Shown here one piece after another: positions 1-10,550 of a DNA stretch of 64,000 nucleotides. The position numbers and the translations under genes are program-made. The stretch comes from Solimonas marina (lineage in GTDB: Bacteria > Pseudomonadota > Gammaproteobacteria > Nevskiales > Nevskiaceae), in assembly GCF_012241385.1 (NCBI RefSeq), contig NZ_JAAVXB010000010.1, forward strand, positions 1-64,000, in the 5' to 3' direction. Below the pieces are notes generated by a model that did no database searches, was not told where the DNA came from, and saw only the letters and a program-made list of their open reading frames with translations. Position 1 is the stretch's first letter. The number at the start of each line of letters is the position of its first letter.

Positions 1-57
1 TTCGGCCTGGTCGGCGACCTGTTCCAGGTCGTGCCGGAGCTGCAGTCCAAGGTCTGA
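1..57 (+). CDS. etfA: Electron transfer flavoprotein alpha subunit, C-terminal end only
   Basis: Only the last 18 codons and the TGA are in the window. They encode FGLVGDLFQVVPELQSKV, which matches the conserved tail of ETF alpha subunits (a 'GDLF.VVPEL' ending after the FAD-binding domain). ETF carries electrons from acyl-CoA dehydrogenases to ETF-ubiquinone oxidoreductase, which fits the fadE-type gene further on. The call rests on a short tail, so it is likely rather than certain. Confidence 0.7.
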   Translation, partial: FGLVGDLFQVVPELQSKV

Positions 58-75
58 TCCCGCAGCTGCGGGATC
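56..75. repeat. 20-bp perfect palindrome overlapping the etfA stop codon
   Basis: GATCCCGCAGCTGCGGGATC is self-complementary over its full length and includes part of the etfA stop codon. It sits eight bases before a strong terminator, so it may form a second hairpin in the etfA transcript. No protein binding it is known to me. Confidence 0.5.
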
Positions 76-82
76 ACTTGAG

Positions 83-113
83 AAAAAGGCCGGCGTCATG
101 CCGGCCTTTTTCG
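83..113 (+). terminator. Rho-independent terminator after etfA
   Basis: A perfect 12-bp stem (arms 83-94 and 100-111) has a 5-base loop. A-tract and T-tract ends make it potentially bidirectional: it would stop etfA transcription and also reads as a terminator on the other strand. Confidence 0.85.
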
Positions 114-215
114 TTGCGGCGACGCCCGCTCGAGCAGTCGCTTGCACCCCGAGCGCTCCCCTTGGCTGTTCGCGGATGGCGTCAGCGCCGTTCCAGCCCG
201 GGCAATGAATCGAGC

Positions 216-261
216 AAAACAAAAGCCCCCGAAACCGGCAAGGTTGCGAGGGCTTCTTTTT
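216..261 (-). terminator. Probable terminator of the tRNA-Val transcript
   Basis: Read on the minus strand, GAAGCCCTCGC pairs imperfectly with the CGGGGGCTT side across an inner AACC/GGTT stem, followed by TTTTGTTTT. It lies directly downstream of tRNA-Val. Confidence 0.65.
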
Positions 262-265
262 ATCC

Positions 266-340
266 TGGTGGACGGTGAGGGTTTCGAACCCCCGACCCCC
301 GCCGTGTGAAGGCGATGCTCTACCACTGAGCTAACCGTCC
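266..340 (-). tRNA. tRNA-Val (anticodon CAC)
   Basis: On the minus strand the sequence begins GGACGGT and ends ACCGTCC-A-CCA, so the acceptor stem is perfect and the CCA end is encoded. The D-loop (AGCTCAGTGGTAGAGC), the anticodon loop TTCACAC with CAC at the anticodon, and the T-arm GGGTTCGAAACCC are all recognisable. It decodes GUG, a common valine codon in GC-rich genomes. It is a single gene, with no other tRNA beside it. Confidence 0.95.
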
Positions 341-459
341 AAGGGGCCGGGATTTTAGTCGGCGCCCCCGGCAGCGTCAAACGTTTTCATGACGGACGAT
401 TGAGCCGCGGGGCATTCGTCGCTAGGCTGCGCGTCCGTTTGCTCTGCCAAGGATCCCCC

Positions 460-1122
460 ATGAGTGCCGTGCGTCCGCTGATGCTGGCCATCCAGAACCG
501 AGACCTCGACGCTGCGCGTGGTGCGCTTGAGCGCGATGCGTCGCAGGCCACTGAGCCGTTGCCGGGCGGCCTGTCGCCGCTGTTGTTTGCGCTGTACAAC
601 GGCGCCCGCGACATCGCCGAGCTGTTGGCGAACTTCCAGCCGATGGATCTGCACGAAGCGGCGGCGTTCGGCGACGCGCGCCGGGTCGCTGAGCTGGTGC
701 TGGCCGATCCCGAGGCCATGCTGTCGTACAGCGTCGATGGCTGGACGCCGCTGCATCTGGCGGCCTTCATGGGCGCGCGGGACACCACACTGACGCTGAT
801 AGGCCTGGGCGCGCCGCTCGATGCGCCGTCGACCAACCCAATGGCGAACACGCCGATGCACGCGGCTATCGCCGGCGCCGCTGGCGAGAGCCTGGCGCCG
901 TTGATGATCGCGTTGGGCGCTGACGTGCAATACGTCGGCGGCACGCAGGTCACGGCCCTGCACCTGGCGGCGTCGCGCGGCTTCGAGGGTCTGGTGCGGC
1001 TGCTGCTCGGCCGAGGCGCCGATCGCAGCGCGATCACCGAAGACGGCAAGAACGCCGCCGAGATCGCCCGCGAGCGCGGTCATCTGGCGACCGCGGCGAT
1101 CCTCGACCTCGTCGATCACTGA
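460..1122 (+). CDS. Ankyrin-repeat protein
   Basis: A 220-residue protein built almost entirely of ankyrin-type helical repeats: repeats with the TPLHLAA, TPMHAAI and TALHLAA signatures are visible in order, and the last ends in NAAEIARERGH. Ankyrin repeats act as protein-binding scaffolds; no catalytic domain or signal peptide is present, so it is probably cytoplasmic. The start at 460 is chosen because AAGGA lies six bases before it; an in-frame ATG 60 bases upstream lacks such a site. It stands 11 bases before tadA on the same strand and may share its transcript. The partner is unknown. Confidence 0.85.
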   Translation: MSAVRPLMLAIQNRDLDAARGALERDASQATEPLPGGLSPLLFALYNGARDIAELLANFQPMDLHEAAAFGDARRVAELVLADPEAMLSYSVDGWTPLHLAAFMGARDTTLTLIGLGAPLDAPSTNPMANTPMHAAIAGAAGESLAPLMIALGADVQYVGGTQVTALHLAASRGFEGLVRLLLGRGADRSAITEDGKNAAEIARERGHLATAAILDLVDH

Positions 1123-1133
1123 GTCACAAGGCC

Positions 1134-1637
1134 GTGGACGCTGCCGCCCGCGACGAAGTGTTCATGCGCCATGCCCTGGCGCTGGCGCGGCGTGCGCGGC
1201 TGGCCGGTGAAGTGCCGGTCGGTGCGGTCGTGGTCCAAGACGATCGCATCGTCGGCGAGGGCTGGAACCGGCCGATCGGCACGCACGACCCGAGCGCCCA
1301 TGCCGAAATGGTGGCGATGCGCGACGCCGCGCAGCGGCTCGGCAATTACCGGCTGGGCGGCACGACGCTGTACGTGACCCTGGAACCCTGCGTGATGTGC
1401 GCCGGCGCCATCATTCATGCCCGTGTCCAGCGTTTGGTATTCGGTGCGATGGACCCGAAGGCCGGTGCCGTGTCATCGGTTTACGACGTGATCGCCACGC
1501 CGCGGCTCAACCATCGCCTCGAATGGCAGGGCAAGGTTTGCGGCGACGATTGTGGCGCGTTGCTGCGCGACTTCTTCCGTGAGCGCCGGGCGGCGGCCAA
1601 GGCCGCCCGGCAGGCAACGGACCTCAACTCAGGCTGA
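1134..1637 (+). CDS. tadA: tRNA adenosine(34) deaminase TadA
   Basis: A 167-residue zinc deaminase that converts adenosine to inosine at the wobble position of tRNA-Arg(ACG). The catalytic HAE (residues 56-58, with zinc-ligand His and proton-shuttle Glu) and the PCVMC zinc motif (85-89) are intact, and length matches the family. It starts with GTG just after the ankyrin gene. Its 3' end overlaps the convergent MerR gene by 14 bases. Confidence 0.95.
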   Translation: MDAAARDEVFMRHALALARRARLAGEVPVGAVVVQDDRIVGEGWNRPIGTHDPSAHAEMVAMRDAAQRLGNYRLGGTTLYVTLEPCVMCAGAIIHARVQRLVFGAMDPKAGAVSSVYDVIATPRLNHRLEWQGKVCGDDCGALLRDFFRERRAAAKAARQATDLNSG

Positions 1638-2358
1638 GCCCGGCACGCGCCATCGCCGCGCCGACGTAGCGGAACATGTCGAGGTCCATGCCATGGGCCG
1701 CCATCGCCTCCGGCTGCTGCCGGTAGGCCTCGCCGATCTTGCGGTTGACTTCCGGGTCGCCACCGGTCGCCGCCTGTACCAGCGCGTGCCAGCGGCGCGC
1801 CAACGCCAGGACCGTCGGATCGTCGGCCGGTGTGCCGGCATCCATCGCCGCGCGCACCTGCGTGATCAGCACCGGCCATGCCTGCTCGGCCGCCGACACG
1901 GCGTCCTTGCCCATCGCTTCGGCGCGTTCCAGCATCGCCGCGCGCTGGGCGTCGCTCAAATCCACATTCAGTTGTTGCGTCATCGCAATATGCTCCAGTA
2001 GCTCATCGACATTGAGGGTCGATGCCGAATCGGCCTGGCGCTGTACGTTGCGCAGCACCTGCAGCATGCGATGCTTCTCCGTCAGCTCGGACTCCAGGCT
2101 CGCGAGCCGTTCGGCCAGCACCGTTCGTACCGGGAGTTCCCCCTGTGCCAGCAGTTGCCCGATCTGCGCCAGCGTGAAGCCGCTACGGCGCAGCAAGGCA
2201 ATTTGCATCAGGCGCTGCAACGCCGCCGGCCCATACAGGCGGTAACCGGCCACGCTGTGCGTGCAGGGCTGCAGCAGGCCACGCTGCTCGTAAAGCCGCA
2301 GCGCCCGCGCACTGAGGCCCGTGCGACTGGCGATTTCGCCGATCTTCAGGAAATTCAT
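1624..2358 (-). CDS. MerR-family regulator with TipAS-like effector domain
   Basis: A 244-residue regulator. Residues 1-70 form the MerR winged helix (MNFLKIGEIASRTGLSARAL, then RLYEQRGLL and YRLYG), followed by a long coiled-coil helix. The C-terminal ~90 residues resemble the TipAS drug-sensing fold (W..L......MDAG.PADDP.V..LARRW). TipA-like regulators bind small hydrophobic compounds and activate promoters with long spacers. The start is placed at the MerR signature; the open frame extends far upstream without homology. It is divergent from dps, so it may act on dps and on itself. A TTGACCTTGACC stretch (2409-2420, minus) lies upstream, but no convincing -10 was seen. Confidence 0.85.
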   Translation of the reverse strand: MNFLKIGEIASRTGLSARALRLYEQRGLLQPCTHSVAGYRLYGPAALQRLMQIALLRRSGFTLAQIGQLLAQGELPVRTVLAERLASLESELTEKHRMLQVLRNVQRQADSASTLNVDELLEHIAMTQQLNVDLSDAQRAAMLERAEAMGKDAVSAAEQAWPVLITQVRAAMDAGTPADDPTVLALARRWHALVQAATGGDPEVNRKIGEAYRQQPEAMAAHGMDLDMFRYVGAAMARAGLSLS

Positions 2359-2545
2359 CGCATCCACATCCGTTTCGACATCGGCACCAAGCGTCGAGCC
2401 TGCCGCTGGGTCAAGGTCAAGCCTCAGGCGGTTCAGCCTCTTGAAAGCGCTCACGCAGGACCCTAACAAGTCTGTGGCAACACCCACTTCCCTCGCCAGC
2501 GCGCCGCCGCGCGCCGGCGGTCCTCGCCGTATCAAGGAGCTCAAG

Positions 2546-3067
2546 ATGACCGTCAAGGATGCCCTCGCCCGCCGCAAGGCCCCGCTCGAAACGCCGACTG
2601 GACTGTCGGCAGATGCTCGCAAGGAAATCTCGGCCGCGCTGACCGCCGCACTCGCCGATACCTTCGCGCTCTATCTGAAGACCAAGAACTTCCACTGGCA
2701 CGTTTCGGGACCACATTTTCGCGACTACCACCTGTTGCTCGACGAGCAGGCCGCACAGATTCTGGCGATCACCGATCCGATGGCCGAGCGTGCGCGCAAA
2801 CTCGGCGGCACGACGCTGCGCTCGACAGGTCACATCACGCGGCTGCAGCGGCTCGCCGACAACGACGCCGATTACGTCAGCCCGCTGGACATGCTCTCGG
2901 AATTGATTGAGGACAACCAGCAGCTCACCGAAAGCCTGCGCTCGCTGCACGACCTGTGCGACGAGCATCGTGACGTGGCCACGGCGAGCCTGATCGAAAA
3001 CTGGATCGACGAGGCCGAACAGCGGGTCTGGTTCCTGTTCGAGGCCAGCCGTCCGTTGACCTCGTAG
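2546..3067 (+). CDS. dps: Dps-family DNA-binding ferritin
   Basis: A 173-residue ferritin-like protein. It oxidises ferrous iron with peroxide, stores the mineral in a 12-subunit shell and can coat DNA. The inter-subunit ferroxidase residues are present: H50 in NFHWHV, H62 in the DYH segment, and D66/E67 of LLLDEQ. The short lysine/arginine-bearing N-terminus (TVKDALARRK) could contact DNA. The start at 2546 has AAGGAG six bases before it; the longer upstream frame overlaps the MerR gene and has no homology. It is followed by a strong terminator, so it is probably monocistronic and induced by oxidative or starvation stress. Confidence 0.92.
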   Translation: MTVKDALARRKAPLETPTGLSADARKEISAALTAALADTFALYLKTKNFHWHVSGPHFRDYHLLLDEQAAQILAITDPMAERARKLGGTTLRSTGHITRLQRLADNDADYVSPLDMLSELIEDNQQLTESLRSLHDLCDEHRDVATASLIENWIDEAEQRVWFLFEASRPLTS

Positions 3068-3078
3068 GCGATACTCCC

Positions 3079-3116
3079 AGCCCCGGACCGCTGTCGCGGT
3101 CCGGGGCTTCTTCTTT
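3079..3116 (+). terminator. Terminator after dps
   Basis: A perfect 13-bp GC-rich stem (3079-3091 with 3096-3108) has a TGTC loop and is followed by TCTTCTTTT. Confidence 0.9.
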
Positions 3117-3138
3117 TGCGCAACCGGAGCAGTGCCCG

Positions 3139-3729
3139 ATGACCGATCGCATCCTCGTCTTCTACGGCTCGTACCGCCACGACCGCATGGGCATCCGTCT
3201 CGCCGATTTCATCGTTGCCGGCCTGCGTGCGCGCGGCGCCGATGTCGAGCTGATCGACGCCAAGGCGGTCGGACTGCCGATGCTCGACCGCATGTACAAG
3301 GAATACGAACCGGGCAGCGCACCGCCGGCCATGGACGCGCTGGCGACGAAGATCAAGGCGGCCGACGCATTCGTGTTCGTCACCGGTGAGTACAACTGGG
3401 GCATGCAGCCGGGCCTGAAGAATCTCACCGACCATTTCCTCGAGGAGTGGTTCTGGCGGCCGGCGGCGATCGCCAGCTATTCGGCCGGCCGGCTCGCAGG
3501 CGTGCGCTCGGGCACCGCCTGGCACGGGACGCTCTCGGAAATGGGCATGGTGGTGATTTCCAGCGCGCTGGCAGTCGGGCCGATCGCGCAGACGCTGGAT
3601 GCCGACGCGCAGCCGACCGGCGCCGCTGGCGAGTCGCTGAAAAAGGCGTTCGGCCGCTTCGCCGATGATCTGGCCTGGTGGACCGAAGCGACGAAAGCAC
3701 AGCGCGCAAAAAAGGCGCCGCCGTACTAA
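3139..3729 (+). CDS. NADPH-dependent FMN reductase / flavodoxin-like quinone reductase
   Basis: A 196-residue protein of the NADPH-dependent FMN reductase family. It opens with the flavodoxin-like beta strand and phosphate loop (ILVFYGSYRHDRMG, residues 5-18) and carries the flavin-contacting segment TGEYNWGMQPGLKN near residue 80. Such enzymes reduce free flavins, quinones or azo dyes; the substrate cannot be read from sequence. It lies in its own unit between the dps terminator and the convergent icd gene, and its last codons overlap the icd terminator stem. Confidence 0.85.
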   Translation: MTDRILVFYGSYRHDRMGIRLADFIVAGLRARGADVELIDAKAVGLPMLDRMYKEYEPGSAPPAMDALATKIKAADAFVFVTGEYNWGMQPGLKNLTDHFLEEWFWRPAAIASYSAGRLAGVRSGTAWHGTLSEMGMVVISSALAVGPIAQTLDADAQPTGAAGESLKKAFGRFADDLAWWTEATKAQRAKKAPPY

Positions 3730-3744
3730 AGCCCGGCGGCGCCT
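3707..3744 (-). terminator. icd terminator embedded in the 3' end of the FMN reductase gene
   Basis: On the minus strand AGGCGCCGCCG pairs perfectly with CGGCGGCGCCT (11 bp, 10-base loop) and is followed by six T residues (TTTTTTGCG). The T-tract corresponds to the lysine codons at the end of the opposing gene. Confidence 0.8.
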
Positions 3745-3763
3745 GCGTTTGAGCGCTTAACGA

Positions 3764-5998
<2,235 letters not shown>

Positions 5999-6435
5999 GC
6001 AGATCTCCTGAGAAGTGGGGTCTAGGCCCACGGCGACGTCAACGTCACCCGGGAGGATCTGGCCTTCCGGAGGTTTCCGTCCTGCTGGGGCTGACAGAAT
6101 TCTTGGATTTGATTAGGAGCTGTGCCTCGGCTCGCGGGCGGCGCTATCGACACACCGCAAGCCTCGGGACGCCGCCCGCTATGCTACGCGTTTCACGCCG
6201 CCTACGGAAACTCCGTCGGGCTCGCAAGCGCCGCGCTGACAAAGCCTTCATGCATCATCGGCCAGCGCTGCAGTGCAGCATGTGGTGAAGTTGCGATACG
6301 GCGACAACGACCGGGCGATCCGCCATGTCGCGCCTTCTGTCGCATTCTGCACGGCTCGATCGGTCGCGGCTGCTATGGTCGCGAGCCACAAGCCTCGACG
6401 CAGCGCGCACCTTGATCGAACCCTGGCGTCGTCCC
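5999..6435. other. Gene-free divergent region between icd and the propeller diguanylate cyclase
   Basis: About 440 bases hold the icd ribosome binding site (GGAG at 6005-6008, minus) and the promoters of both flanking genes. Short open frames here show no family resemblance. I saw no convincing sigma-70 promoter, riboswitch or terminator. Confidence 0.5.
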
Positions 6436-9400
6436 ATGCGTCATCTGCGCGCCCTGCTGCCTGTCGCCGTCTGGCTCAGTGGGCTGCTGCTCAGCGGCGC
6501 CCCGCCATCGGCCTTCGCCGACGCACGCTGGAGCACGCTCGCACAGACCGTGTTTCACAACTACGGCCGCGAACAGGGCCTGCCGCATCCGGCCGTCACT
6601 GCGCTCGCGCAGGATCGCCAAGGCTTTCTGTGGATCGGCACACAAGGCGGCCTGGCGCGGTGGGACGGCTACCGCTTCCGCGCCTACAACAGCGATGCGA
6701 AGCAGCCATACAGCCTGCCCGACGACTGGATTCAGACCCTGCACGTCGATGCCGCCGGCACCCTTTGGGTCGGCGGCAGTGCCGGCGGCCTGGCGCGCTA
6801 TGACGCCACACTGGACCGCTTCGACCCGATCACGCTCGGCGCGCCGGCGCGGCGTATCCACATCGGCGCGCTCGCCGACGACGGGCACGGCGGCCTGTGG
6901 ATCGGCACCGACCGTGGTCTGCGCCATCTCGACGCGGCGCATCGCCTCACCCCCGCACCGTCGCTGCCACAAACCGCCTCGGTGCAAGCGCTGTTGCGCA
7001 CCGCCGACGGCCGCCTGTGGGTCGGGACGGTCAACGGCCTGTGGTGGCGTGATGCCGCGTCGCCCGGCGCCTGGCGGCCGGTCGCGCTCGGCGGCGACGA
7101 CAACGCCAGCGTCTCGGTGCTGCACGCCGACACCGACGGTCGTATCTGGGTCGGCACCCGGGACCGCGGCCTGTTCGTCATCGGGGCAGATGCCGACAGC
7201 GCACAGCCATTCGGCGGACGCTCGGCCCTGTCCGACAGCGCGATCTCGTCCATCTGCAATGCGCCGGACGGCATCTGGGTGGGCCTGCGTGGCGGCGGCA
7301 TCATCGCCATCGACACACGCAGTAATGCGATCCGTGCGATCCGCCACGATCGCGCCCTCGCCAACAGCCTGGCGCATGACGATGTCTGGGCGCTGTTGCG
7401 CGACCGCGCCGGCTCGATCTGGGTCGGCGTCACCGGCGGGCTGAGCTATCACCCGAACGACACCGGCCTGATTTCCACGGTCTATGGCGCCGCGCTGCGC
7501 CCCGGCGGCCTCAGCGCCGCCGACGTGCAGGCCGTGCTCGGTACCGACGACGGTCAGGTCTGGCTCGGCTATCTCGACGGCGGCGCCGATATCGTCGACC
7601 CGGAAAGCGGACGCGTCCGTGCGCTGCATCCCGATGCCCGACACCCCGCAACCGCGCTGCCGGCCGAAACGGTGTTCGCGATGGCCGAAGGACCGCAGCA
7701 GCGCGTCTACCTCGGCACCCAGCGCGGCCTGTACGTCGCCGACCGTGATGGCAGCCGGCTGCACCGGCTGACCCTGCCGGGCCGCGACCCGCAGAGCGCG
7801 GTCGGCGCGCTCGCCTTCGACGCCGGCGTGCTGTGGGTCGGCGGCGAGCGCGATGGCGTCTGGGGCTACACGATCGACACCGCGGACGGCGGCGCGGATC
7901 AACTCGTGATGCACACCGCCGGGGCGACGGCGCTGTCCGACCCCGGCATCTGGGCCATCCGCCGCGGCGTCGGCAACGACCTCTGGATCGGCACCCGCGA
8001 TGGCCTCGCGCGCCTCGACCTGGCCAGCCACGCGCTCGAACGCATCGATTTCGATCCGAAGGACGCCGCCGGCTTGCCGGCGCGCTTCGTCACCTGCCTG
8101 CTGCTCGATCGTCGCCACCGGCTGTGGGTCGGCACCTTCGGCGGCGGCATCGCCGTCATGACTGGCCGCGACCGCCAGGGCCGCCCACGCTTCCGCCACT
8201 TCGGGCTGCAGGACGGCCTGCCGCACCTCAACGTCGACAGCCTGCAAATGGACGGCGACGGCACCCTCTGGGCCGGCACCGACGACGGACTCGCACGCAT
8301 CGATCCGGACACGCTGGCGGTGCGCGCGGTACGACGCGCCAGCGGTGCGGCGCTGGTCGACTACTTCGCCGGCGCCGCGGGCACTGACCGCGCTGGCGAA
8401 GCCCTGTTCGGCGCGATCGGCGGCCTGACCGTGGTGCGGCCCGGCGTCCTGCCGGTCTGGTCGTTCCAGGCACCGATCGCCATCACCGATCTGCGTGTCA
8501 GTGGCCACAGCGTGCCGGCCGGCCTGTTCAACGACAGCGCCGCGCATCCGCCACTGACGATCGCGCCGCACGACAAGCACCTGTCCGTCGAATTCGCTGC
8601 GCTCGACTTCAGCTCACCGACGCGCAACCGCTACGCCTACCGCCTCGAAGGGCTCGACGACGAGTGGACGCTCACCGACGCCGGCCACCGCCTGGCGGTC
8701 TACGCCAACCTCGCGCCCGGCGACTACCGACTGCAGATTCGCGGCTCGAACCGCGCCGGCACCTGGAACCCGCAGGTGTTGACGCTGCCGCTGCGTGTGC
8801 TGCCCGCCTGGTATCAGCGTTGGTGGTTCCGCGCGCTTGCCGTGCTGTTGGTCGTTGCCCTGCTGGCCGTCATCGTTCGTCAGCGCACCGCTTATCTGCG
8901 ACGCCGGCAACGCCAGCTCGAACGGCAGATCGCCGAACGCACCGCCGACCTGCAGGCCGCGCACGACCGGCTCGTGCAGCTGGCCACCACCGACCCGTTG
9001 ACCGGCTGCGCCAACCGTCGGCACTTCGTCGAGCGCGCGAACGAGCTGATCGCACTCAGCCGCCGTCACGGCACGCCGCTGAGCATGGCGATCATCGACC
9101 TCGACGGGTTCAAGCACCTCAACGACACCTATGGGCACCCCGCCGGCGACACGACGCTGACTCAGGTGGGCCGCACGATTCTCAAGCGCCTGCGCGGCAC
9201 CGACGCCGCCGGCCGCATCGGCGGCGAGGAGTTCGCCGTGCTGATGCCGCATACCGACCAGGGCGGCGCCGCGCGTCTGACCGAAGCACTGCGCATCGCC
9301 GTCGCAGACCTGAGCGTCGACAGCGGCGGCGCTCGCTTGTGCACCACCGCCAGCATCGGCATTGCCACGCTGCGCGCCGGCGAATCGTTCGACGAGCTGT

Positions 9401-9471
9401 ATGCCCGCGCCGACGCCGCACTGTATGAAGCCAAGCAGCGCGGTCGCAACCGCATCGCCCTCGCGCCATAA
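6436..9471 (+). CDS. Membrane diguanylate cyclase with periplasmic two-component-type beta-propeller sensor
   Basis: A 1011-residue protein. Order: signal peptide (1-30, ending PSAFADA); about fourteen propeller repeats with the recurring GxLWIGT/GxLWVGT signature; a Y_Y_Y domain (FSSPTRNRYAYRLEGLDDEW); one membrane helix near residues 795-815; a short coiled coil; and a GGDEF domain. The catalytic motif is GGEEF (929-933), preceded by the product-inhibition I-site RGTD (920-923). It should make cyclic di-GMP in the cytoplasm in response to a periplasmic ligand. The start at 6436 begins the signal peptide; the longer frame adds 37 residues before it. In characterised relatives this sensor sits on histidine kinases that detect polysaccharides; here the output is a cyclase. 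Confidence 0.9.
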   Translation: MRHLRALLPVAVWLSGLLLSGAPPSAFADARWSTLAQTVFHNYGREQGLPHPAVTALAQDRQGFLWIGTQGGLARWDGYRFRAYNSDAKQPYSLPDDWIQTLHVDAAGTLWVGGSAGGLARYDATLDRFDPITLGAPARRIHIGALADDGHGGLWIGTDRGLRHLDAAHRLTPAPSLPQTASVQALLRTADGRLWVGTVNGLWWRDAASPGAWRPVALGGDDNASVSVLHADTDGRIWVGTRDRGLFVIGADADSAQPFGGRSALSDSAISSICNAPDGIWVGLRGGGIIAIDTRSNAIRAIRHDRALANSLAHDDVWALLRDRAGSIWVGVTGGLSYHPNDTGLISTVYGAALRPGGLSAADVQAVLGTDDGQVWLGYLDGGADIVDPESGRVRALHPDARHPATALPAETVFAMAEGPQQRVYLGTQRGLYVADRDGSRLHRLTLPGRDPQSAVGALAFDAGVLWVGGERDGVWGYTIDTADGGADQLVMHTAGATALSDPGIWAIRRGVGNDLWIGTRDGLARLDLASHALERIDFDPKDAAGLPARFVTCLLLDRRHRLWVGTFGGGIAVMTGRDRQGRPRFRHFGLQDGLPHLNVDSLQMDGDGTLWAGTDDGLARIDPDTLAVRAVRRASGAALVDYFAGAAGTDRAGEALFGAIGGLTVVRPGVLPVWSFQAPIAITDLRVSGHSVPAGLFNDSAAHPPLTIAPHDKHLSVEFAALDFSSPTRNRYAYRLEGLDDEWTLTDAGHRLAVYANLAPGDYRLQIRGSNRAGTWNPQVLTLPLRVLPAWYQRWWFRALAVLLVVALLAVIVRQRTAYLRRRQRQLERQIAERTADLQAAHDRLVQLATTDPLTGCANRRHFVERANELIALSRRHGTPLSMAIIDLDGFKHLNDTYGHPAGDTTLTQVGRTILKRLRGTDAAGRIGGEEFAVLMPHTDQGGAARLTEALRIAVADLSVDSGGARLCTTASIGIATLRAGESFDELYARADAALYEAKQRGRNRIALAP

Positions 9472-9496
9472 CGCCGGACGCAGCCGGCGTGCCGTC

Positions 9497-10531
9497 TCAG
9501 ACCTCGATCAGGCCGCGGTCAATCATGCTTCGCCCTGCCGAGACGATGGCCTCTCGCGAATCGCGTGGCAGCCATTCCAGCACGCGCCGCGCTTTTTCGT
9601 TGGAACTGTTCTTCGCGTAACCGAGATCCGGTACGAACGCCCGAATCTCCGGACGGAACAGCCCCATGGCGCGCATCACGAGGTCGGGAATCGCGCGCGT
9701 CGGCACGGCGCGCGCCGCATTGCCCAATTCGGCCCTGAGCACGGCACCGATTTCACGCATCGACAGCGCCGCGCCATTCGACAGCAAAAAGCGCTGCCCG
9801 GCCGCCTGCGGATGGCGCAAGGCCGCGACATGCGCATGGGCGACATCGCGGACATCGACGATCGGAATGTAGAGATTCGGCAAACCCGGCATCGCACCTT
9901 TGAGCATCCGCTGCACAATGTGATTGGCACCGGAAATGTCCTGACCCATGACCGGCCCCATCACGGCGACCGGCAGCATCGTCGTCAATTCCATCGCGCC
10001 ACCTTCGCGGGCGACAAAGTCCCAGGCCGCGCGCTCGGCGAGCGTCTTGCTCTTGCCGTAAGCATCGACACCCGGGCCGTCGAGCCGCGTCCAGTCGTCG
10101 TCGGTGAAAACGTGCGTGCTATGCGGATAGCCCCAGCTCACGGCATGAAACGCCGAGGTCAGGACCACGCGCTTCACGCCGGCGTCGCGCGCCGCGCGCA
10201 GCACCCGCAAGCTGCCTTCGACGGCGGGACCGATCACCGCGCTCTCGTCAGGCACATGCCCCGGCAACACCGGCGACGCAACATGCAACACATAGTCGGC
10301 GCCAGCGACCACTTCCGCCCAGCCGTCGTCGCGCATCAAATCGGCGGTGGCAAAACTCAGGCGCTCGCCGTAGGCCATGCCCGCCGCCTCCAGCGCGCGG
10401 CGCGCCATCGTCGCCTTGTCCAGGGACCGAACCGTGGCGTGAACGAGATGGCCCTGCGCCAACAACTTCAGGATGCAGTGCCCGGCAATAAAGCCGGAGC
10501 CGCCGGTGACGACGACGCGCGGTTGACTCAT
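9497..10531 (-). CDS. NAD(P)-dependent epimerase/dehydratase, dihydroflavonol-reductase-like
   Basis: A 344-residue extended short-chain dehydrogenase. The N-terminal Rossmann motif VVVTGGSGFIAGH (5-17) binds NAD(P), and the DAYGKSKTLAE segment supplies the catalytic YxxxK. The fold and the LTSAFHAV region resemble dihydroflavonol 4-reductase and cinnamoyl-CoA reductase relatives, so a ketone or aldehyde substrate is likely; the natural one is unknown. AGGAG lies before the start at 10531. It begins 19 bases after the AraC regulator gene on the same strand, so the two probably form one transcript. Confidence 0.85.
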   Translation of the reverse strand: MSQPRVVVTGGSGFIAGHCILKLLAQGHLVHATVRSLDKATMARRALEAAGMAYGERLSFATADLMRDDGWAEVVAGADYVLHVASPVLPGHVPDESAVIGPAVEGSLRVLRAARDAGVKRVVLTSAFHAVSWGYPHSTHVFTDDDWTRLDGPGVDAYGKSKTLAERAAWDFVAREGGAMELTTMLPVAVMGPVMGQDISGANHIVQRMLKGAMPGLPNLYIPIVDVRDVAHAHVAALRHPQAAGQRFLLSNGAALSMREIGAVLRAELGNAARAVPTRAIPDLVMRAMGLFRPEIRAFVPDLGYAKNSSNEKARRVLEWLPRDSREAIVSAGRSMIDRGLIEV

Positions 10532-10550
10532 GAACAGGCTCCTTTGGGGC

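Noticed and set aside
2401-2425. TTGACCTTGACC stretch upstream of the MerR gene as a typical MerR-type promoter
   Set aside because: A -35-like match exists but no -10 at a 19-20 base spacing and no clear dyad, so I do not list it as a promoter.
6373-8580. Long minus-strand frame opposite the propeller diguanylate cyclase
   Set aside because: Its repetitive aspartate/alanine-rich sequence simply mirrors the propeller repeats; no domain, no ribosome binding site.
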